From the NCBI GenBank assembly GCA_036307445.1, contig JAXJXP010000033.1, forward strand, positions 19,670 to 83,669: 64,000 bases of DNA. Direction: 5' to 3'. Below the pieces are notes generated by a model. It searched no databases, was not told the origin of the DNA, and was given only the letters and a program-made list of their open reading frames with translations. This stretch comes from HGM11525 sp036307445 (GTDB taxonomy: Bacteria; Bacillota; Clostridia; UBA1381). Of the stretch, positions 25,564 to 33,928 are shown piece by piece. Each line of letters begins with the position of its first letter. Positions within the stretch are counted from its first letter, which is position 1. Position numbers and translations under genes: made by a program.

Positions 25564-25591
25564 AAACAGACCTCTTTTGAGGTCTGTTTTT
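25564..25591 (+). terminator. Terminator of the ribosomal-protein cluster
   Basis: An 11-bp perfect stem (25564-25574 with 25579-25589, core CAGACCTC/GAGGTCTG) has a TTTT loop and a T tail. The 5' A run makes it potentially bidirectional, and the converging DUF554 gene ends 27 nt further on. Confidence 0.92.
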
Positions 25592-25617
25592 GTGTGTAAT
25601 AATTTATTTGTCAAATT

Positions 25618-26346
25618 TTATGGGAATAAATATAATAGCGGATTATACACTGCCGCAACTACAAGTGCAGGGAGCATATTTCCGACTTTGATTTTCTTGC
25701 CGAAGCAGAGATTTACACCTACGCAGAATATGAGTGCTGCGCCGACTAATGAAAGGTCATTAATGACCCCATCACTTACAAAAGAACCAAAAATTGCTGC
25801 AATAACTGTTATTGCACCCTGATAGATAAAGAGTGGCAGGGCGGAGAATATTGCACCAATGCCATGAGTGGAGGTAAAAATCATTACAATCACGAAGTCA
25901 AGAACCGCTTTTGCGGCAAGCATAGAATAATCACCGCTGATACCGTCCTGCATCGAACCGACGATTGCCATTGCACCGACGCAGATTATAAGCGACACGT
26001 TCACAAAGCCGTCAACGAACATTGTATCGTTTTGTTTCTTTACCATCTGCTTGATTTTTTCACCGACATTGTCCATTTTTTGCTCAATGTTAAGGATTTC
26101 TCCGATAAAAGAGCCGATAACGAGCGAGAAAATCAGTAGCATTGTTCCTGTCGTTTCTATCTTTCCACCCGAAATGACAAGCATCTTTGATATAACGCCT
26201 GCCGTGCCTATAAATATTGTAGAAACTCCACAAGCCTGCATCAAAATACTATGTACACCTGTCTTTAACCCGTTCTTTAAAAACAGTCCGAGAAAGCCTG
26301 CAACTATTACTGCTGCAGTGTTAATTATTGTACCTAACCCAAACAA
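25618..26346 (-). CDS. DUF554 family membrane protein
   Basis: 242 residues, mostly hydrophobic with about seven membrane segments (GTIINTAAVIVAGFLGLFLK first). GSFIGEILNIE and GDYSMLAAKAVLDFV match the YdfK/YqgA-type DUF554 family, integral membrane proteins of unknown transport or sensing function. The start is TTG at 26346, behind TAGGAG; an ATG between that site and the TTG is out of frame and stops after six codons. It is a single gene, convergent with rplQ and downstream of the glycogen operon on the same strand. Confidence 0.85.
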   Translation of the reverse strand: MFGLGTIINTAAVIVAGFLGLFLKNGLKTGVHSILMQACGVSTIFIGTAGVISKMLVISGGKIETTGTMLLIFSLVIGSFIGEILNIEQKMDNVGEKIKQMVKKQNDTMFVDGFVNVSLIICVGAMAIVGSMQDGISGDYSMLAAKAVLDFVIVMIFTSTHGIGAIFSALPLFIYQGAITVIAAIFGSFVSDGVINDLSLVGAALIFCVGVNLCFGKKIKVGNMLPALVVAAVYNPLLYLFP

Positions 26347-26420
26347 ACAAACATCTCCTATTTATAAATATTTCTTATATAATATATCATAGTAGTAACC
26401 TGATTTCAATAGTAAATGTC

Positions 26421-26450
26421 AAAAAAAGAGCAAGGCTTTGGACCTTGCTC
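26421..26450 (-). terminator. Terminator of the glycogen operon
   Basis: On the minus strand GAGCAAGG (26450-26443) pairs with CCTTGCTC (26435-26428) across a 7-nt loop, then seven T follow (26427-26421). It lies 10 nt beyond the glgD stop. Confidence 0.92.
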
Positions 26451-26460
26451 CTAAAACGTA

Positions 26461-27585
26461 TTATACAATTGTACCTTTTGCAATTGCTAATGGGTAACAT
26501 TCCTGACCGATAAGACGTCTGCCCTTGGTTATGTGTACTTCCTTATCGAAGACAACGTGGTCAAGCTCAACACCCTCTTCAATGATTGCGTCCTGCATAA
26601 TGATTGAATTTTTAACAACTGCATCTTTAGCGATTTTCACACCTCGTGAAAGTATGCAGTTTTCGATTTTTCCTTCAATAATACAGCCATCTGAGATAAA
26701 GCAGTTTGAAACCTCTGCCTCATCTCCGTATTTAGCAGGAGTCTGGTCCTTTGTCTTGGTATAGATGGGAGCTTTGGGATTGAAAAGCTCCTTTCTGATG
26801 TCTTCTTTAAGGAAAAGCATATTATTGCGGTAGTACGATTTCATACTGTCGATAATATCTGCATAGCCCTCGAATTTATATCCAAAAATTCTTAGGCCTT
26901 CCATCTTCTTTGCGATTGCGTCTTTAATAAAGTCGTGATCGCCGCGTGCGGAGCACTCGTCTATAATACTCTCCAAAAGTGCCTTTTCCATTACATATAT
27001 TCCAAGGCTGGCATTACTTGTTTTGGGGTAATAGGGCTTTACCTCAATATCGGTAACGCAGTTTTCGCTGTTGATGTCAACGAGTGTAAAACGTGAAAGC
27101 TCTCTTTCTTCGCTACCGCTCATATCCTTGTAAACCATAGTAATATCTGCTTGGTTTTCCTTATGTGCTTCCAAAACCTTTTTGAAGTTTATATTGTAGA
27201 CGCCTGCGCCTAAAACAAGAATAACATATGTCTGGTGTGAACGGCGTATGTAATCCTTGATACCTGCCAAAAGGTCCATATCTCCCTTAATTCTGCCCAT
27301 TGTCCTCTCAAGGTCGGGAGGGAGTATGTTAAGTCCCTGTTTTTTTCTGTCCAAATCCCATGGCTTACCTGATTTTATATGGTCCATAAGGGACGAGTAT
27401 TTGGATGTTGTTGCGACACCTACGTTCACAATGCCTGCGTTTGCCATATTAGACAGTACAAAGTCAATTATTCTGTATCTGCCTGCTATCGGCATTGCGG
27501 CGATTGAACGTATATCGGTAACCGGCGGAATTTTTTCATCTCCGGCGATAATTATTCCCATTGTATCTCTCATTATATAATTCAT
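26461..27585 (-). CDS. glgD: GlgD, regulatory ADP-glucose pyrophosphorylase subunit
   Basis: 374 residues. It has the nucleotidyltransferase fold (RYRIIDFVLSNMANAGI near 37) and a C-terminal left-handed beta-helix, but the catalytic features are lost: the GGxGxRL phosphate loop of GlgC is replaced by AGDEKIPPVTDIRS, and the catalytic GDHIY motif is GAGVY. In Firmicutes GlgD pairs with GlgC as a non-catalytic subunit and raises its activity. It is the last gene of the operon, 38 nt after glgC. Confidence 0.92.
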   Translation of the reverse strand: MNYIMRDTMGIIIAGDEKIPPVTDIRSIAAMPIAGRYRIIDFVLSNMANAGIVNVGVATTSKYSSLMDHIKSGKPWDLDRKKQGLNILPPDLERTMGRIKGDMDLLAGIKDYIRRSHQTYVILVLGAGVYNINFKKVLEAHKENQADITMVYKDMSGSEERELSRFTLVDINSENCVTDIEVKPYYPKTSNASLGIYVMEKALLESIIDECSARGDHDFIKDAIAKKMEGLRIFGYKFEGYADIIDSMKSYYRNNMLFLKEDIRKELFNPKAPIYTKTKDQTPAKYGDEAEVSNCFISDGCIIEGKIENCILSRGVKIAKDAVVKNSIIMQDAIIEEGVELDHVVFDKEVHITKGRRLIGQECYPLAIAKGTIV

Positions 27586-27623
27586 TCCTTTCCTTGCCGT
27601 TAAAGCAAATGTAAAATCAAAGC

Positions 27624-28835
27624 TTATGCTTCCGACTCAACCATAGAGCCTTTTGGTATGCTTTCGCCATTGCTGACGGTTGCTCCGCCTTCAATAAGGA
27701 CTATACCATGAGTACACATTGGCGATGCGTACTTGTTGTCCTGTACCTCAACGGTACCGATTTGTGCATCGTCTGAGATTACTGCACCCTGTCCGATTAC
27801 CGCTTTTTCGATTTTAACATTCTTGCCGATTACGGCTCCGGGGAATACTACCGAATCTTTTATCTCACTGCCTTCACCAACAGAAACATCGCTGAATATG
27901 ACAGAATGGTCGATGTTACCGGAAATTGAACAGCCCTCTGTTACGGTAGAACGTGTAACCTTGGCATTAGTGCCGATGTAGTGCGGTGAAAGAGCATCAT
28001 TTCTGGAATAGATGTTCCAGTGCTTTTCGTAAAGTTCAAACTTGGGCGGTGAGTCAATAAGGTCCATATTTGCCTCCCAAAGACTCTGTACCGTTCCTAC
28101 ATCCTTCCAATATCCTTCAAAGGTGTAGCTCATCATCTTTTCTCCGTTCTGGAGCATTTTTGGGATGATGTTCTTTCCGAAATCGTTGGAGGAATTGGGA
28201 TCATGCTCGTCCTCGTTTAAGTATTTCTTGAGAACGTCATACTTAAATATATAGATACCCATAGAAGCGAGATTGCTCTTGGGGTTTGCGGGCTTTTCTT
28301 CAAATTCTACAATTTTGCCTTCGTCGTCTACGTTCATAATGCCGAAACGGCTCGCCTCATCCCATGGAACAGGCATAACAGCGATTGTAATTGCTGCATC
28401 ATTCTTTTTGTGAGCCTCCAACATATCGCCGTAGTGCATTTTGTAGATATGGTCTCCTGATAAAATCAGAACGTTTTCGGGGTTAAAACCCTCCAAAAAT
28501 CCGATATTCTGATAAATAGCATTAGCGGTGCCTTTGTACCATTCGCCTGCATTTGCACTCTGATATGGCGGAAGAACATACACGCCGCCGTTGTTTCTGT
28601 CCAAATCCCAAGGAGTGCCGTTTCCTATGTAGGTATTAAGCTCCAAAGGCTGGTACTGTGTCAGTACACCTACTGTATCTATTCCCGAATGAACGCAGTT
28701 TGACAGAGGGAAGTCTATAATTCTGTACTTTCCGCCAAACGGTACGGCAGGTTTTGCTACGTTTTTTGTGAGAGCTCCAAGCCGGCTTCCCTGTCCGCCG
28801 GCCAGTATCATTGCTACACAGTCCTTTGAAATCAT
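27624..28835 (-). CDS. glgC: Glucose-1-phosphate adenylyltransferase, catalytic subunit
   Basis: 403 residues. The N-terminal LAGGQGSRLGALT phosphate loop, KPAVPFGGKYRIIDF and catalytic LSGDHIYKM (near 125) are intact; the C-terminal beta-helix spans about 290-400. The enzyme makes ADP-glucose from ATP and glucose-1-phosphate, the committed step of glycogen synthesis. Its ATG overlaps the glgB stop by 4 nt (ATGA), with AAGGAGAG inside glgB as ribosome binding site. Confidence 0.96.
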   Translation of the reverse strand: MISKDCVAMILAGGQGSRLGALTKNVAKPAVPFGGKYRIIDFPLSNCVHSGIDTVGVLTQYQPLELNTYIGNGTPWDLDRNNGGVYVLPPYQSANAGEWYKGTANAIYQNIGFLEGFNPENVLILSGDHIYKMHYGDMLEAHKKNDAAITIAVMPVPWDEASRFGIMNVDDEGKIVEFEEKPANPKSNLASMGIYIFKYDVLKKYLNEDEHDPNSSNDFGKNIIPKMLQNGEKMMSYTFEGYWKDVGTVQSLWEANMDLIDSPPKFELYEKHWNIYSRNDALSPHYIGTNAKVTRSTVTEGCSISGNIDHSVIFSDVSVGEGSEIKDSVVFPGAVIGKNVKIEKAVIGQGAVISDDAQIGTVEVQDNKYASPMCTHGIVLIEGGATVSNGESIPKGSMVESEA

Positions 28836-30781
28836 TTTTTTTCTCTCCTTACTTTATCGCTATCAGCTTTTGCTGCTGCGTTAATCTTTCTTTGTTGTGG
28901 TTTCTTTCTTATATAAAGCGCCGCATATCCGTCGAGAGGGACTTCAATGGAATATGGCATATCAAGAACCGGCGACTTTTTCGCCTTAAAGCTCTTTGTA
29001 ATATGCACCATGTCACCGCCGTACTTCTTCTCTGCAGAGTTTATCAAAATCTCATATTCTCCTGCAGATGGTACACCAATTGGATATTTATTGCGTTTTA
29101 CTGGCGTAAAGTTGACGCAAACGATTATGTTGTCGCCCTTCTTTTTGCCCTTTCGCATATAAGAAATAACTGAATTGTCGCCGTCCTGGTCATTTACCCA
29201 CGAAAAACCATCCCAGCTGTCATCAATCTGCCAGAAGGGCTTGCTTTCAATATAGAAATTATTTATATCTTTTACATAGCTTTGAAGCTTTTTGTGCATA
29301 TCAAAGTCGAGCAAATTCCATTCGAGTCCTTCATCATAGCGCCACTCAATAAATTGTGCTATATCGCCGCCCATAAACATCAATTTTTTGCCGGGTAATG
29401 AGAGGTAGTATGCAAGAAGTGCTCTATAAGATGCAAACTTATCCTCATAGCTACCGAACATCTTGTCCACGAGAGAATGTTTGCCGTGGACAACCTCGTC
29501 GTGCGAAAGAGGCAAAATATAATTCTCGCTGTATGCGTAGAACATCAGGAAGGTCAGAAGATTGTGATTGTTTTTTCGGAAATAGGGGTCCATTGACATA
29601 TATCTTAGTGTGTCATTCATCCAGCCCATATTCCACTTATAGTTAAATCCAAGACCACCCTTATCCACATCGCCGGTAACCATTCCCCACGCAGTTGATT
29701 CCTCTGCTATCATAAGGAAGTTAGGGAAAGATGCAAACATAGTCTTGTTAAGATTTTGAAGGAATTTGATTGCCTCAAGATTTTCGTTTCCCCCGTAAAT
29801 GTTGGCAACCCATTCGCCGTCATTGCGGCTGTAATCGCGGTAGAGCATTGACGAAACGGCATCAACACGAAGTCCATCAATATGATAGACCTCAGCCCAG
29901 AAATAAGCGGACGAAAGCAGGAAGGAGTTTACTTCACCTTTTGAATAGTCAAAAACCATCGTACCCCAATCCTTATGCTCGCCCATTCTCGGGTCGGCAT
30001 ATTCATATGTGGCAGTTCCGTCAAACATATACAATCCATACCCATCCCTCGGGAAGTGGGCAGGTACCCAGTCCATTATCACATATATTCCGTTTTTATG
30101 GGCAGTATCTATAAAATACATCAAATCCTCAGGTGTGCCGTATCTTTTGGTTGCAGCAAAATACCCTGTAACCTGATAACCCCATGAGCCATCGAAGGGG
30201 TATTCCGACAAAGGCATAAATTCTATATGTGTATAGCCCATATCCTTAACATAAGGTATAAGCTCATCTGCAAGTTCACGATAACTCAGAAAACTGCCAT
30301 CATCATGCATACGCCAGCTGCCCGGATGAACTTCATAAATAAGCATCGGCTTGTCATAGGGCGGTGTCTTTTCACGCTTTTTAAGCCATTTACTGTCCTT
30401 CCAATTGTAAGACGGCACATCGCGGACAACAGATGCATTGTCAGGACGCAACTCCGCCTCAAATGCAAACGGGTCTGCCTTTAATGTGGTATGTCCTTTT
30501 TTTGACATAACGGCATATTTATAAATATCGCCCTCTTTGATGTTGTCAAACCAGCCGTACCAAATGCCTGTTGTGCCTGCTTTTTCAAGCTCCATCCCGT
30601 CCCCTGTCCATAAATTGTAGTCACAGGCAACGGCGACGTGCTGAGCATTAGGTGCCCAGACGGCAAACCTCCACCCATTATTATGTTTATGCACACCGAG
30701 GGTGTTATATGCTTTGTAGTTGGTTCCCTCATTAAATAAATATAAAGGGAGTTCTCCCAATCCGTATCCGTAATAGGACAT
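28832..30781 (-). CDS. glgB: 1,4-alpha-glucan branching enzyme
   Basis: 649 residues: an N-terminal CBM48 domain (VHKHNNGWRFAVWAPNAQHV), the GH13 barrel with nucleophile Asp in GLRVDAVSSM, acid Glu in IAEESTAWG and transition-state Asp in LSHDEVVHG, and a C-terminal all-beta domain. The end carries a Lys/Arg-rich tail. It creates alpha-1,6 branches in glycogen. It is first in glgB-glgC-glgD; no glgA or glgP lies in the window. The start follows AAGGAGGGGACAGG and the promoter lies 60 nt upstream. Confidence 0.95.
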   Translation of the reverse strand: MSYYGYGLGELPLYLFNEGTNYKAYNTLGVHKHNNGWRFAVWAPNAQHVAVACDYNLWTGDGMELEKAGTTGIWYGWFDNIKEGDIYKYAVMSKKGHTTLKADPFAFEAELRPDNASVVRDVPSYNWKDSKWLKKREKTPPYDKPMLIYEVHPGSWRMHDDGSFLSYRELADELIPYVKDMGYTHIEFMPLSEYPFDGSWGYQVTGYFAATKRYGTPEDLMYFIDTAHKNGIYVIMDWVPAHFPRDGYGLYMFDGTATYEYADPRMGEHKDWGTMVFDYSKGEVNSFLLSSAYFWAEVYHIDGLRVDAVSSMLYRDYSRNDGEWVANIYGGNENLEAIKFLQNLNKTMFASFPNFLMIAEESTAWGMVTGDVDKGGLGFNYKWNMGWMNDTLRYMSMDPYFRKNNHNLLTFLMFYAYSENYILPLSHDEVVHGKHSLVDKMFGSYEDKFASYRALLAYYLSLPGKKLMFMGGDIAQFIEWRYDEGLEWNLLDFDMHKKLQSYVKDINNFYIESKPFWQIDDSWDGFSWVNDQDGDNSVISYMRKGKKKGDNIIVCVNFTPVKRNKYPIGVPSAGEYEILINSAEKKYGGDMVHITKSFKAKKSPVLDMPYSIEVPLDGYAALYIRKKPQQRKINAAAKADSDKVRREKK

Positions 30782-30812
30782 CCTGTCCCCTCCTTAAGCT
30801 GTTTCTACATCT

Positions 30813-30841
30813 ATTATACCACCATTTTTTTATGCAGTAAA
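30813..30841 (-). promoter_or_regulatory. Promoter of the glycogen operon
   Basis: On the minus strand TTTACT (30841-30836), a 17-nt spacer and TATAAT (30818-30813). It lies about 32 nt upstream of the glgB start codon. Confidence 0.7.
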
Positions 30842-31065
30842 TACCGTTTTACTATAAACTTACTTTGTTATTTTGTGCAAAATGACTAAAAATGGCGAAA
30901 TTTGTAATTTTTTACTGATATCTAAATTACACGATTATTTCATTTGTGTATCTTCGGTAACCTATAACTCGATTTTCTGTGGAACGGACTTTTCGTTGAA
31001 ATCTCAAAGAAAAATTGAATTGTAAAGGCATTTTTATATGCATAATTGGTTGTGTTGCAAAGTTC
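30842..31065. other. AT-rich gap between glgB promoter and the palindrome array
   Basis: About 220 nt without a credible gene or recognised RNA. A degenerate TTTTTATATG near 31031 may be a decayed outlying unit of the adjacent palindrome array. I found no convincing terminal inverted repeat of a mobile element here. Confidence 0.4.
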
Positions 31066-31329
31066 CACACATTATAAATAATATTAGGGATTTTATAAAA
31101 GCTGTCAAAAGTTTTATAAAATCTCTTTTTCTTTTTATAAAACCGATTATAAAAAATGCCTGCTCTTTTATAAAAGATTGTAGATGATTTATAAAAAATA
31201 TTTAGACTTTTATAAATTATTAACCGACTTTTTATAATTTCAGTTCCGGAGTTTTATAATTTCTGTCCTACCTTTTTATAAACAGTTGCCGATGTTTTAT
31301 AAAAGATGTCCATTCTTTTATAAAAACTG
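31066..31329. repeat. Array of 13 short palindromes at 21-22 bp pitch
   Basis: The core TTATAA, usually extended to TTTTATAAAA or one arm of it, occurs at 31072, 31093, 31114, 31135, 31147, 31168, 31189, 31210, 31232, 31254, 31276, 31297 and 31318. Eleven of the twelve steps are 21 or 22 bp, two turns of B-DNA; one step (31135 to 31147) is 12 bp. The 11-12 nt between cores differ in every unit. The array ends about 20 nt before the promoter of the transposase-like gene. The repeats are too short for CRISPR; an operator or transposase-binding array is the simplest reading. Confidence 0.9.
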
Positions 31330-31343
31330 TTAGGAATGCCGAT

Positions 31344-31372
31344 TTGACAATATTTGCATGCTTTTATATAAT
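31344..31372 (+). promoter_or_regulatory. Promoter of the transposase-like gene
   Basis: TTGACA (31344-31349), a 17-nt spacer and TATAAT (31367-31372), a perfect sigma-A promoter. It begins 21 nt after the last TTATAA core of the palindrome array, so proteins bound to the array could touch or block polymerase. The predicted start is near 31379. Confidence 0.85.
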
Positions 31373-31402
31373 ATAAGTATCAAAAAAATGGGGTGTATGG
31401 GT

Positions 31403-33037
31403 ATGCACTTGAGCAAATTAATGGAAAAATATCCTAAAATAGATAAAGGATTAAAAGAATTAAAAAAGGAATTAAAATCCTTGTCAAAAGAAGAATTGGC
31501 TTGGGTGTTAAAGGGTTTTTTACCACCCGAGAAAAAGCCAACCCGACCACCAACAGATTATGAAATCTTTATTGACAAATATGGGTTAAAACCTGCTTGT
31601 CCTTACTGCACAAGCCGATTATATCACCCACACGGATTAGACGATTATGGAAAACCCCGATATAAGTGCAGAAATTGTGGAAAAACTTATACCATAATGA
31701 CAGGTACTTTTGCAGATAAATCTACATTCCCCCTACCTGTGCAGATTGCGGTAATTAACTATACTTTAATGGGATTGTCCTTATCCGCTTGTCGGCGTAA
31801 TTTAGCGGTTGACTACGGGTGGCATACCTCAGAAGGCACAATTTTGCTATACAGACATAAGTTCTTAAAAGCCCTTTTGGAACACTACGGAATGCCGAAA
31901 TTATCGGGTGTGGTTCAAATTGACGAAACATATTTCAGGGAAAATCAAAAGGGTGCAATGGAGCTTGTCAATGTTGCACCAACCGCAGTAAATGAGAGAA
32001 AACCTCGACTTGAAAACACACATATACCTTCCGAACTTGGGATTTTCGGACCAGAGTTTGCCTGTGTAGTTACGGGAATTGACAGTAATGGTTATGTTGC
32101 CGCAGTTTTATCGGGGTTAAGCAAAAGCAGTTCTCAAATACTTGAAGATTATTTTAGTGATTATTTAGGGGATATAACCTTCCTTTGTAGTGACGATTAT
32201 GACGCCTACACTCGGTATTGTAATAATAATGCTATTCCGCACTACATAAAGCCCTCCGATATGGACAAAACCGTTAGAAAAGAGCAAAAGGACTGGGCAG
32301 AAACGCATAATGGCAGAGAATTGGCAGAAGAAACAATCCTTAAAAGATATTATCAAACACAAGGTCTTGACAGAGTGGAAAACTACGGCAGATTAAGTTT
32401 TGCAGAGTTTGAGAGATTAAAAGCCGAAAAACACTTGACATTAAATAATATTGACAGTTTTCACATTCAATTAAAGCGACACATCAACAAAAACTTGACT
32501 GGTGTTGCTACTGTGTATTTGCCTTTATACCTTGCTTTATATGTATTCAAGCATAATTGGAGTATCAGCCATAACAAACAACAACCCACCTCCCGACATG
32601 ACGCTGAAAACATACTGATTGACTTACTGCTAAATAGAGGGACAGCATATCGTAGTAAGGATATAAAGGGTGGAAATATCCTTGATTATGTAAAGCCTAC
32701 CACTCATTATATAAACAATCTGCAAGAACTGACAGAAGAAATGAGAAAGAAATCAAATGATATGGGCTTTACTTTTGACGAAAATGATAGGCTTTTAACA
32801 TTTAACAAGAGAAAATATTTCAGGAATTGCGGAATAACAAAGTTAAAGCAGATATGCAAGGAATATCATATAAAAGGCTATACTGCTATTGACAGCAAAG
32901 AGAGATTAGCAAAATTAATCTGTGAACTACCACAAGTCAATGACATTTTTCTTGGACTTGTTGCCGCAGACCACTTGCACTCACAATTTATGGAAGATAT
33001 ACAACTAATGATACAACAAGCAAAAGAACTTGACTAG
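31403..33037 (+). CDS. IS1595-like transposase-type protein with SAP-like C-terminus
   Basis: 544 residues from the ATG at 31403 (GGGGTG upstream); in-frame ATGs at 31388 and 31397 are possible, while one at 31358 lies above the -10 box. A helical N-terminus is followed by a zinc ribbon (Cys66, 69, 89, 92; CPYC/CRNC) and an RNase H-like DDE domain: Asp174 in QIDETYF, Asp264/265 in CSDDYDAY, and NNIDSF at 348-353, where related enzymes have Asn or Glu and this one has Asp351. The stretch between the second and third sites is long, about 85 residues. Residues 478-508 (ITKLKQICKEYHIKGY) resemble a SAP/HeH DNA-binding helix pair. Related proteins move IS elements, but I see no terminal inverted repeats, so it may be a stand-alone or domesticated copy. 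Confidence 0.75.
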   Translation: MHLSKLMEKYPKIDKGLKELKKELKSLSKEELAWVLKGFLPPEKKPTRPPTDYEIFIDKYGLKPACPYCTSRLYHPHGLDDYGKPRYKCRNCGKTYTIMTGTFADKSTFPLPVQIAVINYTLMGLSLSACRRNLAVDYGWHTSEGTILLYRHKFLKALLEHYGMPKLSGVVQIDETYFRENQKGAMELVNVAPTAVNERKPRLENTHIPSELGIFGPEFACVVTGIDSNGYVAAVLSGLSKSSSQILEDYFSDYLGDITFLCSDDYDAYTRYCNNNAIPHYIKPSDMDKTVRKEQKDWAETHNGRELAEETILKRYYQTQGLDRVENYGRLSFAEFERLKAEKHLTLNNIDSFHIQLKRHINKNLTGVATVYLPLYLALYVFKHNWSISHNKQQPTSRHDAENILIDLLLNRGTAYRSKDIKGGNILDYVKPTTHYINNLQELTEEMRKKSNDMGFTFDENDRLLTFNKRKYFRNCGITKLKQICKEYHIKGYTAIDSKERLAKLICELPQVNDIFLGLVAADHLHSQFMEDIQLMIQQAKELD

Positions 33038-33057
33038 ATCTCAAAAGTGTCATTTAT

Positions 33058-33102
33058 AGGTGTCGGAAAAATGCCGAAGATTTTCCAAACCTGATTTTTT
33101 TA
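33058..33102 (+). terminator. Terminator of the transposase-like gene
   Basis: GGAAAAAT (33065-33072) pairs with ATTTTCC (33080-33086) and the flanking AGGT (33058-33061) with ACCT (33089-33092). The run GATTTTTTTATT follows. It lies 20 nt after the stop codon. Confidence 0.75.
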
Positions 33103-33113
33103 TTGATTTTACC

Positions 33114-33137
33114 CCTTAAAAAGTATAGTTTTTAAGG
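33114..33137. repeat. Perfect 9-bp inverted repeat
   Basis: CCTTAAAAA (33114-33122) and TTTTTAAGG (33129-33137) flank a 6-nt centre. It lies between the transposase-like gene's terminator and the next promoter. It could be a protein-binding palindrome or a remnant of an element end. Confidence 0.6.
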
Positions 33138-33173
33138 AAAATTAATAGGCAAATATATAAAAGTGTTGTTTTT

Positions 33174-33202
33174 TCCTTCTTCGGGGATATCCACCAGAAG
33201 GA
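33174..33202. repeat. Nested inverted repeat in the same gap
   Basis: TCCTTCT (33174-33180) pairs with AGAAGGA (33196-33202); the 15-nt loop contains the palindrome GGATATCC. No T run follows on either strand, so it is not a terminator. Confidence 0.5.
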
Positions 33203-33244
33203 GATAACCCAAACAGGGCACATTGCTGAAAATTGGCAAAACTG

Positions 33245-33273
33245 TTGACTTTAGGGTGCTTTTTTGTTATACT
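33245..33273 (+). promoter_or_regulatory. Promoter of the small membrane-protein gene
   Basis: TTGACT (33245-33250), a 17-nt spacer and TATACT (33268-33273). The predicted start near 33280 leaves a 30-nt leader with GGTGGAGG before the ATG at 33310. Confidence 0.75.
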
Positions 33274-33309
33274 ATGTAATGAAAATAGAAATATTGGTGG
33301 AGGTTTGTT

Positions 33310-33756
33310 ATGTTTGATAATATTGGTGGAAAAATAAAATCTTTAGCACAAGTTGTGTGTTGGATAGGAATTATTTGTTCAGTTATCTCTGGGTTTGTAA
33401 TGATAGGAACTAATGAAGATTTGATATTTTTAGGGCTTGTAATTATAATAATAGGCTCTTTGGTTTCTTGGGTATCTTCTTTTACTCTTTATGGATTTGG
33501 ACAGTTAATAGAGAACACAGACCAATTAGTGCAAAACGCAAAAGTTCCAACCACTAACAAGTCAAAAAGTTATCAAGAAAATAAAAAAATAACTGTTAAT
33601 AAGAACAATTCAAAACAAAAAACCTTATCTAAAGATTTTGTTGATGAAATCAAGAATACTAGTACGGAAGATTTGCAACTTATCCTTGAAGACCAACGGG
33701 ATTTATATTCTGCTGATGAAATTGATTTTATAGAACAAGAATTATCCAATAGATAA
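33310..33756 (+). CDS. Small membrane protein of unknown function
   Basis: 148 residues. Two hydrophobic segments at about 13-33 and 38-60 form a hairpin, leaving a cytoplasmic-looking Lys/Asn/Gln-rich linker and an acidic helical end (EDLQLILEDQRDLYSADEIDFIEQEL). I recognise no family. It has its own promoter and terminator, sits next to the transposase-like gene and shares its AT-rich character, so it may belong to the same acquired island. Confidence 0.65.
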   Translation: MFDNIGGKIKSLAQVVCWIGIICSVISGFVMIGTNEDLIFLGLVIIIIGSLVSWVSSFTLYGFGQLIENTDQLVQNAKVPTTNKSKSYQENKKITVNKNNSKQKTLSKDFVDEIKNTSTEDLQLILEDQRDLYSADEIDFIEQELSNR

Positions 33757-33774
33757 TAGTATTCTATACATAAG

Positions 33775-33812
33775 CACCGCTTACACACAGTAGGCGGTGT
33801 TATTATTTGTAT
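33775..33812 (+). terminator. Terminator of the small membrane-protein gene
   Basis: CACCGCTTAC (33775-33784) pairs with GTAGGCGGTG (33790-33799), ten pairs with one G-U, around ACACA. TTATTATTTGT follows. It lies 18 nt after the stop codon. Confidence 0.85.
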
Positions 33813-33880
33813 TTTTCGTTGGAATAACAACAAAAAAATTATTCCACAGAAAATAAAGTTATAGGTTCGGTAAAAATTCC

Positions 33881-33909
33881 TTGACATGTTAGAAAAATTG
33901 GTATAAAAT
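33881..33909 (+). promoter_or_regulatory. Promoter of rny
   Basis: TTGACA (33881-33886), a 17-nt spacer and TAAAAT (33904-33909). The predicted start near 33916 gives a leader of about 150 nt before the rny GTG. Confidence 0.7.
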
Positions 33910-33928
33910 AAAGTTGTGCTTAATATTT

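Noticed and set aside
31066..31329. CRISPR array
   Set aside because: Repeats are about 10 bp and spacers 11-12 nt, far below CRISPR size, and no cas gene is near.
31358..31402. Upstream ATG at 31358 for the transposase-like protein
   Set aside because: It lies before the -10 box, so it would not be on the transcript from the visible promoter.
30842..33309. Complete IS element with terminal inverted repeats
   Set aside because: Hand comparison of both flanks gave only short shared words (TCTTCGG, ACCTATAA), no convincing terminal repeats or target duplication.
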